The notes under the pieces are model-generated. The model was not told where the DNA came from, made no database searches, and saw only the letters and a program-made list of their open reading frames with translations. The position numbers and the translations under genes were made by a program. DNA of 64,000 nt. It comes from Streptomyces sp. WM6386. Its GTDB lineage: Bacteria > Actinomycetota > Actinomycetes > Streptomycetales > Streptomycetaceae. Each line of letters begins with the position of its first letter. Within the stretch, counting starts at the first letter, position 1. Location of the stretch: the NCBI RefSeq assembly GCF_000972385.1, contig NZ_JXTE01000040.1, positions 15,476-79,475 of the forward strand, written 5' to 3'. Below are positions 8,239 to 17,033 of the stretch, piece by piece.

Positions 8239-8874
8239 ATGCGTCTCCACGTCGTCGACCACCCTCTGGTCGCTCACAAGCTCACCACGCTGCGCGACCA
8301 GCGCACCGACTCCGCGACCTTCCGTCGGCTGGCCGACGAGCTGGTCACCCTGCTCGCCTACGAGGCCACGCGAGACGTGCGCACCGAAGCGGTCGACATC
8401 ACGACCCCGGTCACCACCACCACCGGCGTCAAGCTCTCCTACCCGCGCCCCCTGGTCGTGCCGATCCTGCGCGCCGGCCTCGGCATGCTCGACGGCATGG
8501 TCCGCCTGCTGCCGACCGCCGAGGTGGGCTTCATGGGCATGGTGCGCGACGAGGAGACGCTCCAGGCGTCCACCTACGCCACGCGCATGCCGGAGGACCT
8601 CTCCGGGCGTCAGGTGTACGTCCTCGACCCCATGCTCGCCACCGGCGGCACGCTGGTCGCGGCGATCCGGGAGCTGATCAAGCGGGGTGCGGACGATGTG
8701 ACGGCCGTGGTGCTGCTGGCTGCGCCGGAGGGCGTCGAGGTCATGGAGCGTGAGCTCGCGGGTGCGCCGGTGACGGTCGTGACGGCGGCGGTCGACGACC
8801 ACCTCAACGAGCACGGGTACATCGTGCCGGGCCTCGGAGACGCTGGGGACCGGTTGTACGGCGCCGCTGAGTAA
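8239..8874 (+). CDS. upp: Uracil phosphoribosyltransferase
   Basis: Upp makes UMP from uracil and PRPP in pyrimidine salvage, in the cytoplasm. The 211-residue length is normal. The PRPP loop [10 protein letters not shown] is at residues 129-138, and the uracil-binding C-terminal motif [12 protein letters not shown] is complete. The ATG at 8239 sits eight bases after TAATGT, a fair -10 sequence, and lacks a ribosome site, so a leaderless message is possible. The position after tadA matches that recalled for other Streptomyces. Confidence 0.96.
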   Translation: MRLHVVDHPLVAHKLTTLRDQRTDSATFRRLADELVTLLAYEATRDVRTEAVDITTPVTTTTGVKLSYPRPLVVPILRAGLGMLDGMVRLLPTAEVGFMGMVRDEETLQASTYATRMPEDLSGRQVYVLDPMLATGGTLVAAIRELIKRGADDVTAVVLLAAPEGVEVMERELAGAPVTVVTAAVDDHLNEHGYIVPGLGDAGDRLYGAAE

Positions 8875-8925
8875 GGACGCCGTTTCGCCGTAGGGGTGCG
8901 GATGCGTCGCGACCGAAGGCCGTTT

Positions 8926-8955
8926 GTGGCTGGTCGCGCAGTTTCCCGCGCCCCC
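8926..8955 (-). repeat. Dispersed Streptomyces 30-bp intergenic repeat, copy 2
   Basis: Inverted copy of the element at 2453-2482, differing by one base. It lies between the convergent ends of upp and the LytR_C gene, where it might also act as a terminator hairpin. Confidence 0.75.
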
Positions 8956-8964
8956 CAGGTTTCT

Positions 8965-9612
8965 TCAGCAGGCCTTGTTCGAAGAAGTGGACGTCGGCTG
9001 GGGTGCACCCAGCTTGGCCAGTGCCTTGTCCGCTGTCGCCTTTGCCGTCAGCGACTTGAAGCCTGTGCCGATGATCAGGTCCACGTCGGTGCCCTTGCGG
9101 GTGTCCGCGCGCGCCTCCGTGCCCGCGAGCTGTGTGCCGAGGACCGGCAATGACGTGCTCACGGCGGACGTGGGGCCGAGCAACAGCCCCGTGCCCTTGA
9201 CCTTCTTGTCGAACTCCGCGCTCGCGTTGCCCACGTCGCCGATCTTGAAGCCGCGCTTCTTCAGCTCGTCCGCGGTCTTCTTGGCGAGCCCCGCCCGGGG
9301 GGTGGCGTTGAAGACGTTGACGGTGATCTGGGCGGGCTTGGGATAAGCCGCGGTGGAGGAGGAGGCCGAGGCCGACGGGGATGCCTTCGTCGCGCAGTCC
9401 GCCTTGGGGCCGGCCGCCGAGGCCTTGTCGCCACCGCCGGTGAAGACGTCGATGAGCTGGAGCGTGCCCCAGCCGACCAGACCGAGCGCGGTGACCGAGG
9501 CGACCAGGGCGACCACGAGCCTGCCCCGCCGCCGGGGACGGCGCATGCGCGGGTACTTGTCCCCCGTGATCCGGTACTTGCCGCCCATGCCTGGGGGAGT
9601 CAGCATGCTCAT
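8965..9612 (-). CDS. Membrane-anchored LytR_C domain protein
   Basis: The 215-residue product has a basic cytoplasmic N-terminus (RMRRPRRRGR), one transmembrane helix (LVVALVASVTALGLVGWGTL), a Ser/Ala-rich spacer and a C-terminal LytR_C domain starting near ITVNVFNATPRAGLA. This domain is found alone or attached to LytR-CpsA-Psr transferases that attach glycopolymers to peptidoglycan. The catalytic LCP domain is absent, so an accessory cell-wall role is more likely. It starts at ATG 9612, with a second ATG two codons later. Confidence 0.85.
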   Translation of the reverse strand: MSMLTPPGMGGKYRITGDKYPRMRRPRRRGRLVVALVASVTALGLVGWGTLQLIDVFTGGGDKASAAGPKADCATKASPSASASSSTAAYPKPAQITVNVFNATPRAGLAKKTADELKKRGFKIGDVGNASAEFDKKVKGTGLLLGPTSAVSTSLPVLGTQLAGTEARADTRKGTDVDLIIGTGFKSLTAKATADKALAKLGAPQPTSTSSNKAC

Positions 9613-9663
9613 GGGCGCAGCGTAGTGCGCCGGGGCGGCGATGCCTACTAAATGATCATTGGA

Positions 9664-9684
9664 TTCGGGCCGGAAGAACCCGAA
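9664..9684 (-). terminator. Small hairpin after the 98-residue gene
   Basis: TTCGGG and CCCGAA form a short stem about 27 bp beyond the stop of the leftward gene ending at 9712. Confidence 0.45.
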
Positions 9685-9711
9685 AGGGCCAACCCTTTAC
9701 AAGTCCGCCGC

Positions 9712-10008
9712 TTAGTCCAGCTCAAGCACACGCGCGTGCAGCACCTGGCGCTGCTGGAGCGCCGCCCGCACCGCGCGGTGGAGGCCGTCCTCGAGATACA
9801 GGTCCCCCTGCCACTTCACGACGTGCGCGAAGAGGTCGCCGTAGAAGGTGGAGTCCTCGGCGAGCAGGGTTTCCAGGTCGAGCTGGCCCTTGGTCGTCAC
9901 CAGCTGATCGAGGCGGACCGGGCGCGGCGCGACGTCCGCCCACTGCCGGGTGCTTTCCCGGCCATGGTCGGGGTACGGCCGGCCGTTTCCGATGCGCTTG
10001 AAGATCAC
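9712..10008 (-). CDS. Conserved actinobacterial protein, annotated elsewhere as VapB-like
   Basis: A 98-residue protein starting MIFKRIGNGRPYPDHG. The C-terminal part, DLYLEDGLHRAVRAALQQR, resembles the DGxHR motif of ParB/Srx-like folds. From recall, orthologues are widespread in actinobacteria and are sometimes labelled as a VapB antitoxin, but no toxin gene is next to it, so that label is doubtful. It diverges from the DUF853 ATPase gene. Confidence 0.75.
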   Translation of the reverse strand: MIFKRIGNGRPYPDHGRESTRQWADVAPRPVRLDQLVTTKGQLDLETLLAEDSTFYGDLFAHVVKWQGDLYLEDGLHRAVRAALQQRQVLHARVLELD

Positions 10009-10111
10009 ACGGAAAGCCTACCGGTCAAGACCTTCCGGGCGCAGCCATGGCGACGGAGTGTGATGCTGGAAAGATGCCGTAAAAGGGGGCAAGCCGGGAC
10101 GGGTGCCTGAG

Positions 10112-11695
10112 ATGAGTGACAGCGAGACCATGCCGCAGGCCGCCGTTCCCGAGGCCCCGGGGAGTGCGCTGGCCCTTCCGAAGGAGGCCCTGGAGATCGC
10201 CTCCGGGTACGCCTTCACCGGGCCCGCCCTCGATCTCGGCGCCCTCCTGTGGGACGGGGCGTGTCTGCCGGACGCGCAGGTCAGGATCCCGTTGCCGATG
10301 CTGAACCGGCACGGTCTCGTGGCGGGTGCGACGGGCACCGGCAAGACCAAGACGCTCCAGCTGATCGCCGAGCAGCTCTCGGCGCAGGGTGTGCCGGTGT
10401 TCCTCGCGGACATCAAGGGCGACGTGTCCGGGATCTCGGCGCCCGGAGCCCGTAACGACAAGGTGCAGGCCCGCGCCGCGGACGTACATCAGGAGTGGAC
10501 GGCGACCGGCTTCCCGGCCGAGTTCTACGCCCTCGGCGGCCTCGGTCACGGGATCCCCGTGCGGGCGACGATCACGGACTTCGGCCCGCTGCTGCTGTCC
10601 AAGGTGCTCCAGCTCAACCAGACCCAGGAGCAGTCGCTCGGCCTGATCTTCCACTACGCCGACACCAAGGGCCTGGAGCTGGTCGACCTCAAGGACCTCA
10701 GGGCGGTGGTCACCTTCCTGACCTCGGACGAGGGCAGGAGCGAGCTGAAGAACATCGGCGGACTGTCCACGGCGACAGCGGGCGTGATCCTGCGCTCCCT
10801 CACCGCCTTCGAGGCGCAGGGCATGGCCGGCTTCTTCGGGGAGCCGGAGTTCGACACGAACGAGCTGCTGCGCACGGCCGAGGACGGGCGCGGCATGGTC
10901 TCCGTCCTCGAACTGCCCGCCGTACAGGACAAACCGCAGCTGTTCTCGACGTTCCTGATGTGGCTGCTCGCCGACCTCTTCCACGATCTGCCCGAGGTCG
11001 GGGACGCCGACAAGCCGAAGCTGGTCTTCTTCTTCGACGAGGCGCATCTGCTCTTCCACGACGCCTCGAAGGCGTTCCTGGACTCGATCACGCAGACCGT
11101 CCGGCTGATTCGCTCGAAAGGGGTCGGTGTCTTCTTCGTGACGCAGTCGCCGAAGGACGTACCCGCCGATGTGCTGGCCCAGCTCGGCAATCGCGTCCAG
11201 CATGCGCTGCGCGCCTTCACGCCGGACGACCAGAAGGCGCTGAAGGCGACCGTGAGGACCTTCCCCGACTCCGCGTACGACCTGGAGGAGCTGCTCACCG
11301 GCCTCGGCACGGGTGAGGCCGTGGTGACTGTTCTCAGCGAGAAGGGCGCCCCGACCCCCGTCGCCGCGACCCGGCTGCGGGCCCCCGAGTCCCTGATGGG
11401 CCCGATCGAGGCCGGCGCCCTCGACGAGGCGGTCAGGTCCTCGCCGCTCCACGGACGTTACGCACAGGCTGTGGACAGAGAGTCGGCGTTCGAGAAGTTG
11501 AACGCGTCCCGCGGGGCGAAGGGCCCGGACGAGATGAAGGCACGGCCCCGGAAAGCCGAGCAGAAAGAACAGCCCTCCGTCGTCGAACAGGTCGTCGGCA
11601 GCGGGGTGTTCAAGTCCCTCGCCCGCTCCCTGGGGACACAGATCGGCCGCGAGATCAGCCGCTCGGTCTTCGGTACGGCACGGCGGAGGCGGTGA
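10112..11695 (+). CDS. HerA-like ATPase of the DUF853/YjgR family
   Basis: The protein is 527 residues long from ATG 10112; a GTG three codons upstream is the alternative start. The Walker A motif GATGTGKT is at residues 72-79, and the Walker B segment KLVFFFDEAHLLF lies near the middle. The sensor-like stretch FFVTQSPKDVPADVL follows. This family belongs to the HerA/FtsK superfamily and is predicted to be a cytoplasmic helicase-like or remodelling ATPase; its substrate is not known. The C-terminal tail is basic (TARRRR). The gene stands alone. Confidence 0.88.
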   Translation: MSDSETMPQAAVPEAPGSALALPKEALEIASGYAFTGPALDLGALLWDGACLPDAQVRIPLPMLNRHGLVAGATGTGKTKTLQLIAEQLSAQGVPVFLADIKGDVSGISAPGARNDKVQARAADVHQEWTATGFPAEFYALGGLGHGIPVRATITDFGPLLLSKVLQLNQTQEQSLGLIFHYADTKGLELVDLKDLRAVVTFLTSDEGRSELKNIGGLSTATAGVILRSLTAFEAQGMAGFFGEPEFDTNELLRTAEDGRGMVSVLELPAVQDKPQLFSTFLMWLLADLFHDLPEVGDADKPKLVFFFDEAHLLFHDASKAFLDSITQTVRLIRSKGVGVFFVTQSPKDVPADVLAQLGNRVQHALRAFTPDDQKALKATVRTFPDSAYDLEELLTGLGTGEAVVTVLSEKGAPTPVAATRLRAPESLMGPIEAGALDEAVRSSPLHGRYAQAVDRESAFEKLNASRGAKGPDEMKARPRKAEQKEQPSVVEQVVGSGVFKSLARSLGTQIGREISRSVFGTARRRR

Positions 11696-11724
11696 CCCCG
11701 CAAGGTCCCGCCTCCGCCGCCGTA

Positions 11725-11844
11725 TCAGCCGCGCTTCGCTTCCTTCACCGGCGGCTGCTTCTCGTGGACCTGCGGCTTGGGCGCGTTGCGGGAAGCCTCC
11801 GCGCGCACGAGGGCGCGCAGGACGGCGTACGGGTCGATGGGCAT
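11725..11844 (-). CDS. Very small conserved-looking protein (39 residues)
   Basis: The frame encodes MPIDPYAVLRALVRAEASRN followed by a Lys/Pro/Gln-rich tail. AAGGAG lies at good spacing before ATG 11844, and the opening MPIDPYAVLRALVRAE is familiar from other Streptomyces. Function unknown. It follows a secreted-protein gene by 50 bp on the same strand. Confidence 0.65.
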   Translation of the reverse strand: MPIDPYAVLRALVRAEASRNAPKPQVHEKQPPVKEAKRG

Positions 11845-11894
11845 GGTCGTGCTCCTTGCGTCGCTGCGTGACTGACCTCTGGTGCGAGGGCCGG

Positions 11895-12200
11895 TCAGCA
11901 GCGCAGGACCACCGAGCGCAGGGTGTGCAGGGCGTACGGCGGCCGCGGCGGCGCCGGGAGGGGGCGGCCCGCCGGGACGCCGGGCGCCGGGGCGGGCCGG
12001 GGTGCGGGGCGCAGGGGTACGACGGGACGGTGGGCGGCGCGGGCCGGTGGCCGCAGGGCCGTGTCCACGACGTCGTGCTCGGCGGCCTCGCCGGCGACCG
12101 GGGCGACGGCAAGGGCGGCGTGCGCCCCGGCGTGGCCGCCCGGCACGAGCAGCGCGAGCAGCAGGACAAAGGCTCGGAGCCAGGTTCTGGTGCTGCTCAT
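11895..12200 (-). CDS. Putative secreted Pro/Arg-rich protein
   Basis: This 101-residue protein has a Sec-type signal peptide: a basic start, then the hydrophobic core FVLLLALLVPGG and a probable cleavage after AGAHA. The mature part is rich in Ala, Pro and Arg and has no known domain. The ribosome site is poor, and the amino-acid bias resembles a shadow frame. Its position between two same-strand genes and the clean signal peptide support it moderately. Confidence 0.5.
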   Translation of the reverse strand: MSSTRTWLRAFVLLLALLVPGGHAGAHAALAVAPVAGEAAEHDVVDTALRPPARAAHRPVVPLRPAPRPAPAPGVPAGRPLPAPPRPPYALHTLRSVVLRC

Positions 12201-12269
12201 GGTTGCTGGTCTGCCCCAGGGAGTACGAGGTTCATCGCGTCGTCCGTCAGATCCGCTCGCACGGGTTAC

Positions 12270-12926
12270 TCACACCGTGCGCGGCACTTTCCCGGCCTGC
12301 CCGCGCATCCGTACCGCCGTGACGATCTCGACGATGCCCACGGCGACCAGCCAGATCCCGCCGACCACGGTGAGGACGGCGACCGACTCGAAGGGGGAGT
12401 CGATCAGCACGATCCCGGCGAGGAACGTGACGATCCCGAGGAAGATCTGCCAGCCGCGGGCGGGCATCGACGGATCGGAGGCGGCGGCCAGAGTCTGGGT
12501 GATCCCGCGGATGAGCCAGCCGATGCCGATCCACAGGGCGAGCAGCAGGAGCGACTGCATGGGGCCGCGGAAGCAGAACAGGCCCAGCAGGATCGACAGG
12601 GCGCCGCTGATGAAGGCGAGGACGCGCAGCCCGGTCGTCTTGTGCGTGCCGAAGGCGGAGACCAGCTGGAAGACGCCGCTGACGACGAGGTAGACGCCGA
12701 ACAGGATGCCGGTGGCGAGGAGCGTGGAGCCCGGCCAGACCAGCACCAGGACGCCCAGGACCAGCGAGGCGATGCCGGTGAGCAGGACGACCTGCCAGGC
12801 GGCCCTGGACAGCGCGTGCAGGGGGCCCTCGACGGGCGGCTCGGGCTCATGGGCGCGCTGCTGCGTGTGGACCCTGCGGTCGTCGAACTCCCGGCCCCAG
12901 GAGGAGCCGTGCGGTGCCTCGGTCAT
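12270..12926 (-). CDS. HdeD family (DUF308) membrane protein
   Basis: The product has 218 residues with six predicted transmembrane helices after a 40-residue hydrophilic N-terminus. The repeated pattern of short helices separated by Gly/Pro (LVLGVLVLVWPGSTLLATG, IFLGIVTFLAGIVLIDSP) is characteristic of HdeD proteins. E. coli HdeD is linked to acid resistance at high cell density; a general stress role is plausible here but unproven. It ends 69 bp before the secreted-protein gene. Confidence 0.88.
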   Translation of the reverse strand: MTEAPHGSSWGREFDDRRVHTQQRAHEPEPPVEGPLHALSRAAWQVVLLTGIASLVLGVLVLVWPGSTLLATGILFGVYLVVSGVFQLVSAFGTHKTTGLRVLAFISGALSILLGLFCFRGPMQSLLLLALWIGIGWLIRGITQTLAAASDPSMPARGWQIFLGIVTFLAGIVLIDSPFESVAVLTVVGGIWLVAVGIVEIVTAVRMRGQAGKVPRTV

Positions 12927-12981
12927 GGTCCATGCTTGGACCGCGTACGGCCGCCCCGCACGGTGGGCTGGGCCGATCGGC

Positions 12982-13587
12982 CTACTTGCCGGCCGCCTTC
13001 GCCGCCTTCGCCGCCGCCTTCATCTCCTGCTTGTGCGCCCGTACCTTGACCAGCGAGTCCGGGCCGGTGATGTCGGCGACCGACCGGAAGGACCTGGCCT
13101 CGCCGTACGCGCCCGCCGCCTCCCGCCAGCCCTTCGGCTGTACGCCCAGCTGCTTGCCGAGCAGGGCCAGGAAGATCTGGGCCTTCTGCTTGCCGAAGCC
13201 GGGCAGGTCCTCCAGCCGGCGGAGCAGTTCGCCTCCGTCGTCCACGCCCTTCCAGACGAGCTCGGCGTTGCCGTCGTAGTGCTCGACGAGGTACTGGCAC
13301 AGCTGCTGGATCCGCTTGGCCATGGAGCCCGGGTAGCGGTGGACCGCAGGCTTGTCCGAGAGCAGGGTCGCGAAGGCGTCCGGGTCCTGCGCGGCGATCT
13401 CGTGCGCGTCCAGGTCGTCCAGGCCGAGCCGGTCCGCGATCGTCCGGGGCCCCTTGAACGCCCACTCCATCGGAACCTGCTGGTCCAGCAGCATCCCGAC
13501 CAGCGCGGCGAGCGGGGAGCGCCCGAGGAGCTCGTCGGCCTCGGGGTCCTGGGCGAGGTGAAGGGTGACGTCCATGACGTCGATCAT
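12982..13587 (-). CDS. HhH-GPD family base-excision repair-like protein
   Basis: A 201-residue protein with the helix-hairpin-helix motif LEDLPGFGKQKAQIF and the preceding glycosylase helices (LVGMLLDQQVPMEWAF). The catalytic aspartate usually found about 20 residues after the hairpin is not evident, as in the uncharacterised actinobacterial HhH-GPD subgroup. It may bind DNA without glycosylase activity. The C-terminus is a Lys/Ala-rich tail. It starts at ATG 13587, with ATG 13575 an alternative, and is 13 bp from the siderophore-interacting gene. Confidence 0.85.
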   Translation of the reverse strand: MIDVMDVTLHLAQDPEADELLGRSPLAALVGMLLDQQVPMEWAFKGPRTIADRLGLDDLDAHEIAAQDPDAFATLLSDKPAVHRYPGSMAKRIQQLCQYLVEHYDGNAELVWKGVDDGGELLRRLEDLPGFGKQKAQIFLALLGKQLGVQPKGWREAAGAYGEARSFRSVADITGPDSLVKVRAHKQEMKAAAKAAKAAGK

Positions 13588-13600
13588 GCCGCGTACGGGG

Positions 13601-14305
13601 TCAGGCCGCCCGCCAGTACCCCAGCGCGTGCATCCGCTCCTTGGGGACGCCCAGGTCCTTGCGGACGTACGAGGACAGGGTGCGGGTCGTCTTCGTGTCG
13701 CAGGCGATCCAGACGTACGCGTCCGGGTGGGCCTTGAGCAGGTCGGGGAGGTCCTTCTTCACCTCGTCGACCAGGGATGAAGACGGGCGGACGTCATGGC
13801 GGGTCGGGTCCGTGCGGAAGGGGAGGCCGTCCGTGCCGCCCTCGAACCAGACCGTCGCCGGGGCCGAGTCCAGTGCTTTGAGCAGGGAGTTGATGGCGGG
13901 CAGGGACGCCGGGTCGCCGATCGCGAAGACATGGGTCGGTGACGGGTCGGGGTTCTCGAACGCCGTGCCGTGGACCGTCGCCTCGATGGTGTCGCCGGGC
14001 TTCGCGTTCCGGGCCCAGTCGCTCGCCACGCCCTCGTGGAGGGCGAACTCCAGGCCGAAGGTGCCGGCCGCGGGGTCCGGGTCGACGAGGGTGTAGGCCC
14101 GCTGGTGCGGCTTGCCCGCGTCGGAGAACCACAGCCGGACCCACATCGTGGGGTGGACGCCGGTCGCGGCGAGCATGCCGCCGTCGCTGAGGTGGATGCG
14201 CCGGTAGGTCGCGGTGACGTCCTCGGCGCCGGTGACGGTGAGGACGTAGTCCCTCGCCCGCAGCAGTCTGAGGACCGCGCCCTCCCAGCCGTGCCCCTGC
14301 CCCAT
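13601..14305 (-). CDS. Siderophore-interacting protein (FAD-linked ferric reductase)
   Basis: The 234-residue protein belongs to the SIP family, which reduces ferric siderophores in the cytoplasm with FAD and NAD(P)H or ferredoxin. The FAD-binding segment is HQRAYTLVDPDPAAGTFGLE. The dinucleotide half includes HVFAIGDPASLPAIN and ends PKERMHALGYWRAA, the typical SIP terminus. ATG 14305 is chosen because GGGGTGAAGAGG precedes it and it leaves room for a promoter next to the iron box at 14346; the longer frame from GTG 14338 would nearly touch the box. Confidence 0.93.
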   Translation of the reverse strand: MGQGHGWEGAVLRLLRARDYVLTVTGAEDVTATYRRIHLSDGGMLAATGVHPTMWVRLWFSDAGKPHQRAYTLVDPDPAAGTFGLEFALHEGVASDWARNAKPGDTIEATVHGTAFENPDPSPTHVFAIGDPASLPAINSLLKALDSAPATVWFEGGTDGLPFRTDPTRHDVRPSSSLVDEVKKDLPDLLKAHPDAYVWIACDTKTTRTLSSYVRKDLGVPKERMHALGYWRAA

Positions 14306-14345
14306 CGCCTCTTCACCCCTCGCGTACGATTCCACCACCAGTTAC

Positions 14346-14364
14346 TTAGGTGAGCCTAACCTAA
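14346..14364. promoter_or_regulatory. Iron box (DmdR/IdeR operator) shared by divergent genes
   Basis: TTAGGTGAGCCTAACCTAA matches the 19-bp actinobacterial iron box, with TTAGGT...ACCTAA half sites and two departures from symmetry. It lies 41 bp upstream of the SIP start and 20 bp upstream of the GTG of the acylase gene, so both directions should be repressed when iron is sufficient. Confidence 0.88.
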
Positions 14365-14383
14365 AGCACAGGAGAGACCCAGA

Positions 14384-16447
14384 GTGAGCGCCGAGATCTA
14401 CCGGGATGTCTGGGGTGTCCCGCATCTGCGTGCCGACAGCATGCGCGAACTCGCCCGCGCCCAGGGCAACGTCACCGCCCGCGACCGGGCCTGGCAGCTG
14501 GAGGTCGAGCGGCACCGGGCCCGCGGCACCTCGGCGTCCCTCCTCGGCCCCGACGCCCTGCCCTGGGACCGGTTCGCGCGCAGGGCCCGGCTGGAGGACA
14601 CCGCGAGACGTTGCTTCGAGCATCTGGAGAGACGGGACCCGGAGACGGCCGACTGGGTACGGGCGTACGTCGACGGGGTCAACGAAGGCCTCGCCGACGC
14701 CACCCTGCCCCTGGGTGCCCCCGGCCGCTGGGAGCCCTGGACCCCCCTCGGCGTCTGGCTCGGTGCCCACATCCTCTTCGCGGGCTTCCCCGCCAAGCTC
14801 TGGCGCGAGCAGGCCGTCAAGCACCTCGGCGAGGAGGCCGTCGGGCTCTTCGCCGTCGACGGTCCCGGCACCTCCGGCAGCAACGGCTGGCTGGTGAGCG
14901 GCGAACGGACCGTGACAGGCCAGGCCGTCATCGCCGGCGACCCGCACCGCTTCATCGAGGATCCGGGCGTCTACCAGCAGATCCACCTCTCCTGCCCGGA
15001 GTTCGACGTCGTCGGCCTCGCCGTCCCCGGCGTCCCCGGCATCGCCCACTTCGGCCACACCGGCACGGTCGCCTGGGCCATCACCAACGCCATGGCCGAC
15101 TACCAGGACCTGTACGAGGAGCGGCTGCGGCGGACCGGGGCCGGTGTCGAGGCCCTTGGCCCGGACGGGAGTTGGACGCGCGCCTACCGGCACACCGAGA
15201 CCGTCGAAGTCGCCGGCGAGGAGTCCGTCGAGGTCGAGGTCATCGAGACCGAGCGCGGGCCCGTCATCGCCGGCGGCCCGGAGGGGCTCGACGACGGCAC
15301 GCCGCTCGCCCTCAGCCTCCGCACCCCGCCTCGCGTCACCGGCGACCTGGGCTTCAGCACCCTGCTTCCCCTGCTGCGCGCCCGCCGGGTCGCCGACGTG
15401 GACCGGGCCTTCGACAGCTGGGCCGAGCCGGTCAACGTCGTACAGGCCGCCGACACCGAGGGCGGGCTGCTGCACCGGGTCGCGGGCCGGGTGCCGGTGC
15501 GGTCCGAGGCCAACCGCACCCGTGTCGTCCCCGCCTGGGAGCTTGGGCACGAGTGGCGGGGCTGGCATGACATGCCCCGCGCCGGACTCACCGAGGACGG
15601 CGTCGCCGTCATGGCCAACCAGCGAGGTCCGGCGCAACCGCTCGGCGTCGAGTTCGCCCCGCCGCACCGCGCGAACCGCATCGCGGCGATGCTCGCGGGC
15701 AAGGACAAGTGGTCGGCCGGGGACATGCCCGCCCTCCACATGGACACGTATCTGGCCTCCGCCGGGCCCCTGTTGGACCACCTCGCCGCCCTCCGGGATC
15801 TGACCCCGCAGGCCGCCGGACTCACCGACACCCTGCTGCGCTGGAACCGCCGCATGGACGCGGACAGCGAGGACGCCGCCCTCTACTCCGCGGTGCGCGG
15901 CGCCGTCGTGCGCCGACTCGCCGCCCACCCCGCGTTCGCCGCGCTGACCGCCCCGCCCGCCTACCCCGAGGTCCTCCTCCCCTGGCTCGGCCTGCTGCCG
16001 CGCATCGGCTTCGCCCTCGAACACCTGCTGCGCGCCGAGGAGTTGTACGGCATCGACCGTCCCGCCGAGATCCGCGCGGCCGTCGAGGAGGTGGCCGCCG
16101 GGAAGCCGCCCGCGGCCTGGGGCGAGACCCATCGGCTGTACCCGTGGCGGGCGTTGCCGGACACGTCGTACGAGAAGGACGACGAACCCGGGCTCTCCGG
16201 CGACCACGACTGCGTGCTGTGCACCTCCGCCGTGCCCGGTCTGACCGACCTGGCCGCGCGGGGTCCGGCCGCCCGCTACGTGTGGGATCTGGCCCGGCGC
16301 GAGGACAGCCGCTGGGTGGTGCCGTTCGGTGCCTCGGGCGTGCCCGGCTCGCCCCATCACCGTGATCAACTTCCCCTGTGGCTGGCGGGCGGCCTCGTCC
16401 CGGTCGTCACCGACTTCGAACAGCTCAGCAAGGAGAGCGATGTCTGA
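14384..16447 (+). CDS. Penicillin-acylase family Ntn hydrolase, iron-regulated
   Basis: This 687-residue protein of the penicillin/AHL acylase family cleaves an amide bond after self-processing. The N-terminal motif YRDVWGVPHLRADS is the family start. The predicted nucleophile is Ser166 in GTSGSNGWLVSG, which becomes the beta-chain N-terminus. HFGHTGTVAWAITNAMADYQD supplies the following conserved part. No signal peptide is seen, unlike periplasmic acylases, so it should act in the cytoplasm. GTG 14384 follows GGAGAG. The iron box just upstream and the acyltransferase overlapping its 3' end suggest work on a siderophore or its precursor, as PvdQ does for pyoverdine; the substrate is inferred. 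Confidence 0.88.
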   Translation: MSAEIYRDVWGVPHLRADSMRELARAQGNVTARDRAWQLEVERHRARGTSASLLGPDALPWDRFARRARLEDTARRCFEHLERRDPETADWVRAYVDGVNEGLADATLPLGAPGRWEPWTPLGVWLGAHILFAGFPAKLWREQAVKHLGEEAVGLFAVDGPGTSGSNGWLVSGERTVTGQAVIAGDPHRFIEDPGVYQQIHLSCPEFDVVGLAVPGVPGIAHFGHTGTVAWAITNAMADYQDLYEERLRRTGAGVEALGPDGSWTRAYRHTETVEVAGEESVEVEVIETERGPVIAGGPEGLDDGTPLALSLRTPPRVTGDLGFSTLLPLLRARRVADVDRAFDSWAEPVNVVQAADTEGGLLHRVAGRVPVRSEANRTRVVPAWELGHEWRGWHDMPRAGLTEDGVAVMANQRGPAQPLGVEFAPPHRANRIAAMLAGKDKWSAGDMPALHMDTYLASAGPLLDHLAALRDLTPQAAGLTDTLLRWNRRMDADSEDAALYSAVRGAVVRRLAAHPAFAALTAPPAYPEVLLPWLGLLPRIGFALEHLLRAEELYGIDRPAEIRAAVEEVAAGKPPAAWGETHRLYPWRALPDTSYEKDDEPGLSGDHDCVLCTSAVPGLTDLAARGPAARYVWDLARREDSRWVVPFGASGVPGSPHHRDQLPLWLAGGLVPVVTDFEQLSKESDV

Positions 16448-17033
16448 CACCTACGTCCATGAGCAGGAGGTCGACGGCTTCGGCACCGTCCGCGTGCGCA
16501 CCCTCGACGCGAAGGCCGACGCCGAGGTGCTGCACGGTTGGGTCAGCGAGGAACGGGCCGTCTTCTGGGGCATGAACGGCCTCACCCAGGACCAAGTGGC
16601 CGAGATCTACGCCCATATGGACACCCTCGACACCCACCACGCCTATCTGCTGGAGAAGGACGGCGAGCCGGTCGGACTGCTCCAGACCTATGAGCCGGAG
16701 GCCGACCGGGTCAGCGAGTGCTACCCCGTCGAGCCCGGTGACATCGGCGTCCATCTGCTGCTCGCGCCGGCCGGAGCGGACGGCGGACGGTCCGGCTGGT
16801 CGTCGGCGCTGCTGGGCGCCGTCGCGTCGTACGTCCTGCTCGGCCTGGGCCGCGAGCGGGTCGTGGTCGATCCCGACGTACGCAACGAGAAGGCGATCGC
16901 CCGGTTCCTGCGGCAGGGGTTCGTGGCCGGGGAGAAGGTCGTGCTGCCGGAGATCGACATCCCGGATGTGCAGCTGCCCGAGAAGCACGCTCAACTGGCC
17001 TTCCTGGCCAGGGAGGTAGCCTTCCCGGCGTGA
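16440..17033 (+). CDS. Siderophore-type GNAT N-acyltransferase
   Basis: This 197-residue acyltransferase resembles the IucB/RhbD/MbtK group that acylates hydroxylamine or lysine side chains of siderophores. Key stretches are LHGWVSEERAVFWGM near residue 30, YLLEKDGEPVGLLQTYEP, and VVVDPDVRNEKAIARFLRQG, the C-terminal GNAT motif. Its ATG overlaps the acylase stop by 8 bp, so translation is probably coupled. Shared control by the iron box at 14346 supports a siderophore function. An acylase and an acyltransferase together could exchange acyl groups; this is an inference. Confidence 0.87.
   Translation: MSDTYVHEQEVDGFGTVRVRTLDAKADAEVLHGWVSEERAVFWGMNGLTQDQVAEIYAHMDTLDTHHAYLLEKDGEPVGLLQTYEPEADRVSECYPVEPGDIGVHLLLAPAGADGGRSGWSSALLGAVASYVLLGLGRERVVVDPDVRNEKAIARFLRQGFVAGEKVVLPEIDIPDVQLPEKHAQLAFLAREVAFPA

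Noticed and set aside
10025..12169. 714-codon minus-strand frame
   Set aside because: It is antisense to the DUF853 ATPase, whose Walker motifs read on the other strand.
14342..16450. 702-codon minus-strand frame
   Set aside because: Mirror frame of the acylase gene; it shows only low-complexity Gly/Val/Asp sequence.
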